DNA of 64,000 bases from Fen-1077 sp050014355 (GTDB lineage Bacteria > Chloroflexota > Dehalococcoidia > Dehalococcoidales > RBG-16-60-22). A program made the position numbers and the translations under genes. The DNA lies in assembly GCA_050014355.1 (NCBI GenBank), contig JBEKDL010000002.1, positions 8,799-72,798 on the forward strand, given 5' to 3'. Under the pieces are notes generated by a model, which saw only the letters and a list, made by a program, of their open reading frames with translations, ran no database searches and had not been told where the DNA came from. The stretch's first letter is position 1. Each line of letters starts with the position of its first letter. Of the stretch, positions 24,427-32,776 are shown one piece after another.

Positions 24427-27357
24427 TTACCGCTTACCGACGTATTTCTCCGGGTCAGCTTTGAATCTGTCCCGGCAGGAAAGGGCGCAAAAGTAGTAGG
24501 TCTTGCTCTTGTAGTCCATTTTGGCGGCGGCGGTCTTCGGGTCGATTTCCATTCCGCAAACGAGGTCTTTAACAGTAGCCATGGCTCCCTCCTGTGTTTT
24601 TCTTTCGCTGACTTCGACTCTGGGCTCTATTTTTTCCGGGGCCGGCGCGCCCAGCGGGGCCGGTTTATAGCTGCGGAGGCGGTTGGCATTGGAGACAACC
24701 GAGAGCGAGCTGAAGGCCATGGCCGCCGCGCTTATCATCGGGCTCAACAGAATGCCGAAGGCGGGGTAAAGCGCGCCGGCAGCGATGGGAATTCCGATAG
24801 TGTTATAAATAAAGGCGAAGGTCAGGTTCTGGCGGATATTCCTCATGGCAGCGCGGCTCAAGCTGATGGCGGTGACCACCCCCTTAAGCTCCCCGGAAAT
24901 AAGCGTGATATCGGAGGACTCGATGGCGACATCCGCGCCCGTGCCGATGGCGATGCCGATATCCGCCTGCGCCAGGGCCGGGGCATCGTTAATGCCATCG
25001 CCGACCATGCCGACCAGCTTGTTCTCGCCCTGTAGCCTCTTTACCTCCAGCGCTTTGTCCTGCGGCAGCACTTCTGCCAGGACGCGCTCGATGCCTACCT
25101 GCCGGGCAATGGCGGCGGCGGTGTGGCGGTTATCTCCGGTAATCATCACCACCTCGATGCCGAGGCGTTTTAAAGCGGCGATGGCGGCCGCCGACTCTTC
25201 CTTGACCGTATCCGCTACAGCAACGATTCCAGCCGGGCGGCCGTCCACGGCGGCGTACATCACCGTTTTACCGTCGGCGGCCAGGCGCTCCGCCTGTTTT
25301 TCCAGCTCCGCGGTCGGCATACCGGCGTCTTCGAGCAGGTAGCGCGTGCCCACGAGCACACTGCGCCCGTCCACCGCCACTTTTATTCCCTGGCCGGTAA
25401 ACGACTCGAAATTCCCCGGCTCTGTCAGCACCAGTCCCCTGTCCCGGGCGCTCTGGACTATCGCCTGCCCGAGCGGGTGCTCCGAGGAACGTTCCGCGGA
25501 AGCGACCAGCCGCAAAAGCTCATCAGCGCCGATGCCGTCAGCGGGCACGATGTCCGTCAGCGATGGTTTGCCTTTAGTAATCGTGCCGGTCTTATCCAGC
25601 ACCAGTATTTTAAGCTTATGGGCAGTCTCCAGCGCTTCGGCGGAGCGGATAAGGATGCCGTTCTGCGCCCCCTTACCGGTGCCAACCATGATGGAAAGCG
25701 GCGTGGCCAGGCCAAGGGCGCAGGGGCAGGCGATGATGAGCACCGCCACGGCATTCACCAGTGAAAATATCAGGGCGGGCGCCGGCCCGAAGTTATACCA
25801 CACGATAAATGTAATAATAGCGATGAAAATTACCCCCGGCACGAAACGGCTGGCGACGAGGTCGGCCAGGCGCTGGATGGGGGCTTTAGAGCCCTGCGCC
25901 TGCTCCACCAGCTGGATTATCTGGGCCAGCATGGTGTCTTTGCCTACCCTGGTCGCGCGGAAGCGGAATGAGCCGGTCTGGTTGATGGTGGCGCCGATGA
26001 TGCTATCGCCTTTGTCCCGGGTAACCGGCAGGCTTTCCCCGGTGACCATCGACTCGTCCAGCGTCGAACGGCCTTCGATGATTTCGCCGTCCACCGGCAC
26101 TTTCTCACCGGGGCGCACGATGACGACATCGCCCACCCGGACTTCCTCGATGGGTATATCCTGCTCGCGACCTTCACGCACCACGCGGGCCGTCCTGGCT
26201 TGCAGGCCGATGAGCTTGCGGATGGCCTCGCCGGTGCCGCCCTTGGCGATGGCCTCGATAAGGCGGCCGAACAATATTAGTGTAATAATCACACCGACGG
26301 ATTCAAAGTACACCTGGCGCAGGTTTTCCGGCAGGATGCCGGGCGCGACGGTGACGACCAGGCTGTAGCCGTAAGCCGCCGTGGTGCCGATGGTGATGAG
26401 GGTGTTCATATCGGCGGTGCGGTGGCTCAAGGTAAGCCAGCCGGTGCGGTGTATCGGCCAGCCGCAGTAAAACATCACCGGCGTGATGAGCGCCAGCTGG
26501 AACCAGCGGTTGAGCAGGATGGAGGGAATCCAGGTCACGCCGAAAAGGTCATGCGCCATAACGGAAAAGACCACCGGCAATGAAAGCACCGCCGCGATAA
26601 TCAGTCTTCGGGCAAGCTCGCGGCGTTCGGTGTGCCTGGCAGCTGACTCGCGGTCTTCGGTCTCGGTGGAGCCGGGCTGGCTGCGCCGGCGCACCTTGTA
26701 CCCCGCGCTTTCGATGGCTTTTTGCATCTTATCCGGGGAAATCAGGGCGGGGTCATAGCTGGCGGTCACGCGGTCGTTGCCGACGTTGACTTTGATGTCA
26801 TCGACGCCGGGCAGGTAGCTTAGTCCCTTTTCGATATTGACGGCGCAGGAGGCGCAGGTCACGCCGCCTGCCAAAGTAAACTCGACCTTTTCTGTCTGGC
26901 CGGCCGGCAGCTGCGGACCTACGCCTACCGCCCGGGCGAATTCGCGGTGAGGCTCTTCATGAGTTAACGCAGACTCTGACTCTTTTTCCTCAACGATGAT
27001 GGTGCCGTGCAGCATATTCATGCCGCAGGCGAAACCGAACTCGCCGGCTTTATCCGGCGTAAATTCGAGGGTCGTTTTAGCGAAGGGCGCCAGCGTTTTG
27101 CTGACATGAAAGTCCGGAAAAACTACTCGTTCACTGCAGTCGCCGGCTTCCTGGCGGTCGAATACCAGGCGCAGCGGCACACCTTTCCTGACCCGGATGA
27201 TGTCCGGAGAATATCCGCCCTTGACCGTGATGACTATCTCCTGGGCGTTCCCGGTAACGCGCGCCGTCCTGGCCTGCCTCGAGCCGAAGAAGAACCATGA
27301 AAGGAAGCCGATTAACGCCAGCCCGGCCAGCGCTATGACTATTCCTGATACCATCAA
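24427..27357 (-). CDS. copA: Copper-type P1B ATPase with N-terminal cupredoxin and C-terminal YHS domains
   Basis: A 976-residue heavy-metal-exporting P-type ATPase, longer than the usual 750-830 because of added domains. After a membrane anchor (residues 4-24) comes a cupredoxin-like domain (about 38-122, ending GEFGFACGMNMLHGTIIVEE, with Cys, Met and His ligands). An HMA domain follows with VTCASCAVNIEKG near 168. The ATPase core has six or more membrane helices, the transport motif CPCALG near 545, the phosphorylation site DKTGTITKG near 590, and GDGINDAPALA. The C-terminus (about 933-976) is a YHS domain, VCGMEIDPKTAAAKMDYKSK then CALSCRDRF. CPC plus CxxC indicates Cu(I) (or Ag) export. 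Confidence 0.92.
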   Translation of the reverse strand: MMVSGIVIALAGLALIGFLSWFFFGSRQARTARVTGNAQEIVITVKGGYSPDIIRVRKGVPLRLVFDRQEAGDCSERVVFPDFHVSKTLAPFAKTTLEFTPDKAGEFGFACGMNMLHGTIIVEEKESESALTHEEPHREFARAVGVGPQLPAGQTEKVEFTLAGGVTCASCAVNIEKGLSYLPGVDDIKVNVGNDRVTASYDPALISPDKMQKAIESAGYKVRRRSQPGSTETEDRESAARHTERRELARRLIIAAVLSLPVVFSVMAHDLFGVTWIPSILLNRWFQLALITPVMFYCGWPIHRTGWLTLSHRTADMNTLITIGTTAAYGYSLVVTVAPGILPENLRQVYFESVGVIITLILFGRLIEAIAKGGTGEAIRKLIGLQARTARVVREGREQDIPIEEVRVGDVVIVRPGEKVPVDGEIIEGRSTLDESMVTGESLPVTRDKGDSIIGATINQTGSFRFRATRVGKDTMLAQIIQLVEQAQGSKAPIQRLADLVASRFVPGVIFIAIITFIVWYNFGPAPALIFSLVNAVAVLIIACPCALGLATPLSIMVGTGKGAQNGILIRSAEALETAHKLKILVLDKTGTITKGKPSLTDIVPADGIGADELLRLVASAERSSEHPLGQAIVQSARDRGLVLTEPGNFESFTGQGIKVAVDGRSVLVGTRYLLEDAGMPTAELEKQAERLAADGKTVMYAAVDGRPAGIVAVADTVKEESAAAIAALKRLGIEVVMITGDNRHTAAAIARQVGIERVLAEVLPQDKALEVKRLQGENKLVGMVGDGINDAPALAQADIGIAIGTGADVAIESSDITLISGELKGVVTAISLSRAAMRNIRQNLTFAFIYNTIGIPIAAGALYPAFGILLSPMISAAAMAFSSLSVVSNANRLRSYKPAPLGAPAPEKIEPRVEVSERKTQEGAMATVKDLVCGMEIDPKTAAAKMDYKSKTYYFCALSCRDRFKADPEKYVGKR

Positions 27358-27578
27358 ACATTATCTCCGTATCAGATATCAAGCTGATTCAGAAAAGATG
27401 TACCTATTTCTATGATAGCACATTACAGGACGGCGCTCCCGGCACCTATCTTTGTAATAATGTCCATCTCCCTTCGACCTTAATGCGATGCCGCGAGCGC
27501 CATCATTGAACATTGTAAAAAACGGGAGATTGAAAAGTTATAAAACGGCGGGGGAAATCATTACAAATGTATGACATT
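27358..27578. other. Intergenic region without recognised gene
   Basis: The gap between the P-ATPase start and the terminator of the KaiC/FlaH-like gene. I see no supported reading frame or RNA gene. It should hold the P-ATPase promoter, but no convincing hexamer pair or CueR/CsoR-type palindrome stood out. Confidence 0.4.
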
Positions 27579-27609
27579 AAAAAGGCCGGCAATACGCGGT
27601 ATCGCCGGC
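27579..27609 (-). terminator. Rho-independent terminator of the KaiC/FlaH-like gene
   Basis: On the minus strand GCCGGCGATAC (27609-27599) pairs with GTATTGCCGGC (27595-27585) over a three-base loop, with one G-U wobble, followed by CCTTTTT (27584-27579). The wobble pairs only in the minus transcript, which fixes the direction. Confidence 0.85.
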
Positions 27610-27637
27610 GCCTTAAACGTAAAATAGCCCGATTTTA

Positions 27638-28375
27638 CTAGACCCTGATGCGCACAAAGGGTAGAATCTGAATGCCCACTCCGGGTTTAATCTCGAATCT
27701 CATACCTTCCCCGCCCCAGCGCTCCACACCGCCGAGCTTGGTAACCTCCAGTATCTTGATAATCCTGGAATCTACCTTACCGGTCTCCAGCATCGCGTCG
27801 TGAGACCGGAGCTTAAGATAATAATCGCTCATCATGTAGGCGCGGTAGAATGACTTCTTTTCAAAGGCGTGGCTATCGATGGCCATGACAATCGTGAGTC
27901 CGTTACCGCACATTTCCTTGCATGATTGTAAGAAGTCTACTTTGACCACCAGATTGACCCTGGTCAGGTATACCGATGGCGAATCGATGACGACCATCTT
28001 AAATTGCGGCGGCAGACCCTGAATATGATTGATGATAAGCTTCAGGGACTTTTGGGGCTCCCTCAAGACGGTTTTTGAATAAATTTTGTACACTCTAAGG
28101 CGGTCGTCTGCCAGATCGTCAGATGTGTCGAGGGACATGGAGTTCATCTGGGCAGTCAGTCCGTCAACGTGATATTCCGAAGAATAGTAAGCGACGGGGC
28201 TCCCCCGGGTGTTTAACACGGCGAAAGCGATGTGCTGGCACAGCACGCTTTTCCCGGTCTTGGCTTCACCCTCGATAAGCACGAGAGAGCCTTCCTTAAT
28301 ACCGCCCCCCAGAGCCTCGGCGATGTCCTTGATGCCGGAGGTACCGGGGTCGCTGGTCGTTGTCATGGCGAGCAT
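27638..28375 (-). CDS. Orphan KaiC/FlaH-like RecA-fold ATPase
   Basis: A 245-residue single RecA/KaiC-type ATPase domain. The Walker A motif is IEGEAKTGKSVLCQH near residue 35 and the Walker B-like strand is FKMVVIDSPSVYL near 124. The end, KLGGVERWGGEGMRFEIKPG then VGIQILPF, closely recalls FlaH/ArlH, the ATP-binding regulator of the archaellum motor, and related GvpD/KaiC proteins. No other archaellum or type IV pilus gene is nearby. It might act alone as a regulatory ATPase. The first ATG (28375) has GGGGAG about 11 bases upstream. An internal ATG three codons later is also possible. Confidence 0.75.
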   Translation of the reverse strand: MLAMTTTSDPGTSGIKDIAEALGGGIKEGSLVLIEGEAKTGKSVLCQHIAFAVLNTRGSPVAYYSSEYHVDGLTAQMNSMSLDTSDDLADDRLRVYKIYSKTVLREPQKSLKLIINHIQGLPPQFKMVVIDSPSVYLTRVNLVVKVDFLQSCKEMCGNGLTIVMAIDSHAFEKKSFYRAYMMSDYYLKLRSHDAMLETGKVDSRIIKILEVTKLGGVERWGGEGMRFEIKPGVGIQILPFVRIRV

Positions 28376-28518
28376 AGTTCTTCAGTCTCCCCTTTTATGA
28401 TATCCCTACTTTAAACCGGATGTCATAAAAAGGGTATAAACGTTATCGTTGGAGGCATAAACATTCCGTTAACAATTGTAACGTTTTAATTTCCACGATG
28501 CTTTTTAGGTTTCATACG

Positions 28519-28527
28519 TGATACAAT
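28519..28527 (+). promoter_or_regulatory. Extended -10 promoter candidate for the Kef antiporter
   Basis: TGATACAAT (TGn plus TACAAT at 28522-28527) lies 36 bases before the GTG start of the antiporter. No good -35 was seen. Confidence 0.4.
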
Positions 28528-28562
28528 AAATCTGAACATATAAAAAATTCCGGGGGGCATTT

Positions 28563-30275
28563 GTGCAAAGCCTGGGCATCGGGCTTGACCTGCTGGTCGT
28601 CCTGGCGGCGGCAATCGCCGGGGGCGTGGTCGCTCGCCTATTGCGGCTACCGGTTATCCTCGGCTACCTGGCGGGTGGTGTCGCGGTGGGGCCTTTCGGC
28701 CTGGGCCTGGTGCATGAGACCGAGTCGATTAACTCTCTGGCTAACATAGGCGTCGTTCTCCTGCTTTTTGCCATCGGTCTGGAGTTCTCCCTTAAAGAAT
28801 TGGTAAAGCTGGGTAAAGTTTCCGTGCTGGGCGGCATCGCCCAGATAGTGCTGACGGCGGCCGCCGGCTACGTGCTGGGAAGGGTGATGGGTCTGGCTTC
28901 CGCAGGCGCAGTTATTTTCGGCTTTATCATCGCCCTAAGCAGCACCATGGTGGTGTTGAAGCTCTTGATGGACCGGGGAGAGATTGACACCATCCACGGC
29001 CGCGTGATGCTGGGGATTCTCCTGGTGCAGGACCTTAGCGTCGTCCCGATAATGGTCGTGATGTCGGCTCTCGGGGGTCAGACGGGCGCGCTGTGGGTGT
29101 CTTTAAGTATCGCGCTTGGCAAAGCGGCGGGTTTCATCGCGGTGATGCTCGCCCTGGGTATCTGGGTAATGCCCTGGTTCATGAAAAAGGTGGCCGGCCA
29201 GCGTTCGCGGGAGCTCTTTTTGCTGACGGTGATAGTCGTGTGCCTGGCAGCGGCTTTCGGCACATATTACTTCGGTCTTTCAGCGGCCTTCGGCGCTTTC
29301 GCCGCCGGGCTGCTTATCAGCCAGTCCGGTTTCGCCCGGCAGGCGTTTGCCGATATTCTCCCCTTTCGGGATACCTTTGCCGCCCTCTTTTTCGTCTCGC
29401 TGGGTATGCTGGCCAACCTGCATTTCATCGGGCAAAACGCGGGCACCGTGGCGCTGGTGGTGGTGGTAATCATCGCGGTGAAATTCGTCATCTGCTCGTT
29501 CATCACAAGGGTTTTCGGTTACAGTCACAAAACGGTACTGATGGTCGGCACGGGCCTTATACAGATAGGAGAGTTCAGTTTTGTCCTGGCTTTGATAGGG
29601 GTAACAATGAAACCGCCCCTGTTCTCTAACGAAGTATATAATTTGATAATAGCCTCGGCCATCGTCACCATGCTGCTGACCCCCTTCGCCATGAGTTTGA
29701 ACTCTTTTCTTTACCGCTGGTTAAGCCAGAAGCGATGGTTCGCGCGCTGGATGGTAGGCGGTAAGCAAGATACCTGGAACTTCGAGACGCCCGGACTGGC
29801 CCGCCATGCCGTCATCTGCGGCTACGGCGCTGTTGGCAGCCGGGTAGCCGCCGTCCTGGAAAAACACAAATTCGCGTACCTGGTGATTGAACTCGACCCT
29901 ACACTGATTGCCAGCCTGCGCGCCCGCGGAATACCGCATATCTATGGCGATGCCAGCAATCCCGAAATTCTGGCCCACGCCGGCCTGGATAGAGCGCGCA
30001 TACTGGTCTGTACCATACCGGACTACGCAGCGGCAGAGTTGACGGCCCGGAACGCCAAGAAAATCAACCCGAAACTGGATATCGTGGCCAGGGTCCACCG
30101 CGACGCCGATGCCGAGCTTCTGAAGGGCATCGGTGTAACGGAGCTGGTCTTGCCCTTCTTCGAAGGAAGCCTGGAAATGATACGCCACACGCTACACCGC
30201 TTCGGTATGAGCAACACCGATATACAATATATCTTAAATAACCTGCGCCAGTCGCAGATAAAAAAGACCGAATAA
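28563..30275 (+). CDS. kefB: Kef-type K+/H+ (CPA2) antiporter with RCK domain
   Basis: A 570-residue monovalent cation:proton antiporter. The first 390 or so residues form about 12 membrane helices of the CPA2 fold. They include FAIGLEFSLKEL near residue 65, the ion-site region VQDLSVVPIMV near 160 and GLSAAFGAFAAGLLISQSGF near 238. The cytosolic C-terminus is a TrkA-N/RCK domain with the dinucleotide-binding HAVICGYGAVGSRVA near 413 and the acidic ELDP near 441. The start is GTG after GGGGGG. It gates potassium or sodium against protons in the inner membrane. It could equally be a Na+/H+ NapA-type carrier; no KefF/G partner is adjacent. Confidence 0.88.
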   Translation: MQSLGIGLDLLVVLAAAIAGGVVARLLRLPVILGYLAGGVAVGPFGLGLVHETESINSLANIGVVLLLFAIGLEFSLKELVKLGKVSVLGGIAQIVLTAAAGYVLGRVMGLASAGAVIFGFIIALSSTMVVLKLLMDRGEIDTIHGRVMLGILLVQDLSVVPIMVVMSALGGQTGALWVSLSIALGKAAGFIAVMLALGIWVMPWFMKKVAGQRSRELFLLTVIVVCLAAAFGTYYFGLSAAFGAFAAGLLISQSGFARQAFADILPFRDTFAALFFVSLGMLANLHFIGQNAGTVALVVVVIIAVKFVICSFITRVFGYSHKTVLMVGTGLIQIGEFSFVLALIGVTMKPPLFSNEVYNLIIASAIVTMLLTPFAMSLNSFLYRWLSQKRWFARWMVGGKQDTWNFETPGLARHAVICGYGAVGSRVAAVLEKHKFAYLVIELDPTLIASLRARGIPHIYGDASNPEILAHAGLDRARILVCTIPDYAAAELTARNAKKINPKLDIVARVHRDADAELLKGIGVTELVLPFFEGSLEMIRHTLHRFGMSNTDIQYILNNLRQSQIKKTE

Positions 30276-30309
30276 AGCGGATCATCGCGCACGCTTTGAA
30301 CGTATACGT

Positions 30310-30337
30310 TTGACATTCCACCCGAAATTGGTATAAA
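30310..30337 (+). promoter_or_regulatory. Strong sigma70 promoter upstream of the crotonase operon
   Basis: A perfect TTGACA (30310-30315), a 16-base spacer and TATAAA (30332-30337) with an extended TGG before it. It faces the crotonase gene, whose start is about 400 bases further on, so the transcript would have a very long leader. Confidence 0.65.
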
Positions 30338-30345
30338 ATATAAAG

Positions 30346-30383
30346 GCACAATTTTCTGTGACCAGATTTACCGGAAAATGTGC
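30346..30383 (+). ncRNA. Stem-loop at the start of a long untranslated leader
   Basis: GCACA-A-TTTTC (30346-30356) pairs with GAAAATGTGC (30374-30383), leaving one bulged A and a 17-base loop. It would be the first structure in the transcript from the promoter at 30310. The remaining leader to 30747 (about 360 bases) has no supported gene, and I could not match it to a known riboswitch. Confidence 0.3.
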
Positions 30384-30747
30384 AAACAGGCAAAGGGGAT
30401 AAAGATTTCACAGGTAAAGTTCTTTCCGGAAATGACTTCCCTTTGTTAATTTGCGCATTATCACACCCCGCCGACTAGAAAGGTAAGACCGGACTAATCA
30501 AGTCAATATCCGAGCTTGATAATATGGGATTACACGGTATAGAGAGGCAATTAACCTTCTGTTGCTCCTTCTCCATAGTCATTAATGCACTACTCAACTC
30601 ACCACGTGATATGAACGATAGTAGTTGATGCATATTGACGACTCTGAACCACTACCTCTTTTTCCCTTGCCCAGTGGAAGGACTGGCAAGTTGAAATACC
30701 AACCTTAACGTTTTGAGCGAAAAATTTTTACTGGAGGAAAAAACACG

Positions 30748-31683
30748 ATGTCATACCCGAGTTTCAATGCGATTACCCTGGAGAAAGACAAGGAATACCC
30801 GAAAGTTACCTATCTCACCCTGAACCGGCCGGACAAGAACAACTGCATCAGCATCGGCGAAGAGTACATGACCGGCGATATCAAGAAGGCCATGTGGGAA
30901 ATCAACCACGACGATGACTGCAATGTGGTCATCTTCAAGGGCGCCGGCAAGAACTTCTGCGCCGGGTTCGACCTGTCCATGGTCTACCGCGTTTACGGCG
31001 GCGCCAAGGGCGTCAAACCCAGCCAGAGAATCAGGCTCCAGACAGACGAGGACCAGCTTTACGGATTCCCGCAGGCTATCCTGGACTGCAACAAGGTGGT
31101 CATGGTGCAGGTGCACGGCTGGGCTATCGAGGCCGGCCTGTACATCACCAAAGCCGCCGACGTCGTCATCTGCGCCAAAAACGCCAAATTCTCCCAGATG
31201 GGTCAAAGGCTCGCCTTCGGCGGGCTACCCACCCTGCCCCTCGAGCTGGTCATGGGCCACACCAAGAAGGTCGAAGAAATCCTGCTCACCGGCCGCACCA
31301 TCAGCGGTGACGAGGCCGAGGAAGCCGGCTATGTGACCAAGGCCGTCCCCGAGGAAGACCTGGAGTCCGAAGTACACAACCTGGCGGCCGCTATCTCCCT
31401 TCTCCCACGCGACTGCGTGGTCATGGGCAAGTTCGCCCGCCGCCACATGCTAAGCCGCCTGGGCCTGACCAATCTCAAAGAGGTTATCCTCTACCACACC
31501 TTCAGCACCAACCTCAAGTACAGCGAGGACGAGAGAGAGCTTATGTTCATCCGCGACCGGGAGGGCATGGGCGAAAGAGAAGCCTTCCATAAGATGCATG
31601 AGAAGTATGAGGAGCGCTTGAACAAGACCAAGTATTTCAAGAGCTACCGCCCGGACCTGGCTGCTGACAAGAAAAAGAAATAA
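30748..31683 (+). CDS. Crotonase-family protein lacking both hydratase glutamates
   Basis: A 311-residue enoyl-CoA hydratase/isomerase-fold protein, about 50 residues longer than classical crotonase. The CoA oxyanion-hole segment GAGKNFCAGFDLS near residue 67 and the GWAIEAGLYITKAADVVI segment near 129 are present. In my by-eye alignment, the two catalytic glutamates of crotonase (ELAM and PEILLG regions) fall on Tyr in AGLYIT and Gly in SQMGQRLAFG. It may be a hydrolase, decarboxylase or isomerase rather than a hydratase. The C-terminal extension resembles the crotonase at 60221. GGAGG precedes the ATG. It heads a run with the hydrolase, OYE-fusion and CoA-transferase genes. Confidence 0.8.
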   Translation: MSYPSFNAITLEKDKEYPKVTYLTLNRPDKNNCISIGEEYMTGDIKKAMWEINHDDDCNVVIFKGAGKNFCAGFDLSMVYRVYGGAKGVKPSQRIRLQTDEDQLYGFPQAILDCNKVVMVQVHGWAIEAGLYITKAADVVICAKNAKFSQMGQRLAFGGLPTLPLELVMGHTKKVEEILLTGRTISGDEAEEAGYVTKAVPEEDLESEVHNLAAAISLLPRDCVVMGKFARRHMLSRLGLTNLKEVILYHTFSTNLKYSEDERELMFIRDREGMGEREAFHKMHEKYEERLNKTKYFKSYRPDLAADKKKK

Positions 31684-31719
31684 ATTCTTTGCGATTCTGC
31701 TTGAATAAGGAGCAATTCT

Positions 31720-32754
31720 ATGGCAATGCCAAGACAGGAGTTCGCCAAAGACGACTATTTCAAGATAGATGTCGAATGCCATCTTAGCGGTGATCAAAAA
31801 AAATACTTCGATTATTTCCCGGCCTATAAACAATGGGTGTACGGTACTGCTGAAACTGCCCGTGCTTTCGGAGCTGTTCCTCACCATGCCACCAAAGACT
31901 GGAAAGATAAATTGGAGACTAAACCTGTCAAAGGGGATATGACCGAAGATGAACAGCTGATAGTTTACCTGGACCGCTATGGTGTAGATATGGCCTGTGT
32001 TCTTCCCGAGTCCATGATGGAAACAACGGGCTATTCCACCAAATGGTCTACAAACGGCTATCTACTGGCTGCCGCGGAAAAGTACCCGGATAGATTCATC
32101 GTACAGCCCAACTTGGGGCCCTTTATCAAGAGAGGTATGAAAGATGTCCTCTGGGAGCTCGATTATCTTGCCCAGGAAAGAGGCTGCAAGATATTCAAGT
32201 TCTATCCGCCGGAAGATACCTACATCAACGATGAGAGGATATGGCCTTTCTACAAAAGATGCAACGAACTGGGAGTAGTGGTTTCTATCCACACCGGCTG
32301 GAGCTGGTGCCCCCCGGGCAAGGCCAAATATTGCCTGCCGGTCCTGCTGGATGACGTCGTTAATGATTTCTATGACCTGAATATCATCGCGTTCCATGCC
32401 GGCTGGCCGCTTTGCCATGACCTGAACATGGTAGCCCTGTCTCATCCCAAAGTTTACATCAGCTTTAGCCTGATTATGCCCTGGTATAATAAGGCACCCA
32501 GGCGGTTAGCCGAAATCATTGGTGAAGCTATCCAGTTCGCCGGTCCGGAACGTATCGTCTGGGGAACCGATTTCTACGGCCCCGGCGGACTGTTCAGGGA
32601 AGCGGTACTGGGCCTTAGAACCTTCCAAATGCCGGAAGACCTGCAGAAGGACTACGGCTTCGCCCCGGTAACCGATGAAGTCAAACGCGGGATCTTCGGC
32701 ACAAATCTTGCCAAACTGCTTAATGTTGATACTACGAAAAGACGCGCAAAATAA
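31720..32754 (+). CDS. Amidohydrolase-2 family metal-dependent hydrolase/decarboxylase
   Basis: A 344-residue TIM-barrel protein of the amidohydrolase-2 family, which includes ACMSD and gamma-resorcylate decarboxylase. Recognisable pieces are KIDVECHLSG near residue 12 (in place of the usual HxH), CKIFKFYPPEDTYINDERIW near 155, the metal His in VVSIHTGW near 190, IIAFHAGWP near 225 and the Asp in ERIVWGTDFYGPGGLF near 280. The first metal motif is reduced to E-C-H. It probably cleaves or decarboxylates a ring or CoA-linked acid in the same pathway as its neighbours. AAGGAG lies just upstream; the crotonase gene ends 36 bases before. Confidence 0.8.
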   Translation: MAMPRQEFAKDDYFKIDVECHLSGDQKKYFDYFPAYKQWVYGTAETARAFGAVPHHATKDWKDKLETKPVKGDMTEDEQLIVYLDRYGVDMACVLPESMMETTGYSTKWSTNGYLLAAAEKYPDRFIVQPNLGPFIKRGMKDVLWELDYLAQERGCKIFKFYPPEDTYINDERIWPFYKRCNELGVVVSIHTGWSWCPPGKAKYCLPVLLDDVVNDFYDLNIIAFHAGWPLCHDLNMVALSHPKVYISFSLIMPWYNKAPRRLAEIIGEAIQFAGPERIVWGTDFYGPGGLFREAVLGLRTFQMPEDLQKDYGFAPVTDEVKRGIFGTNLAKLLNVDTTKRRAK

Positions 32755-32776
32755 ATAAAAAAGGAAAGGAGAAATA

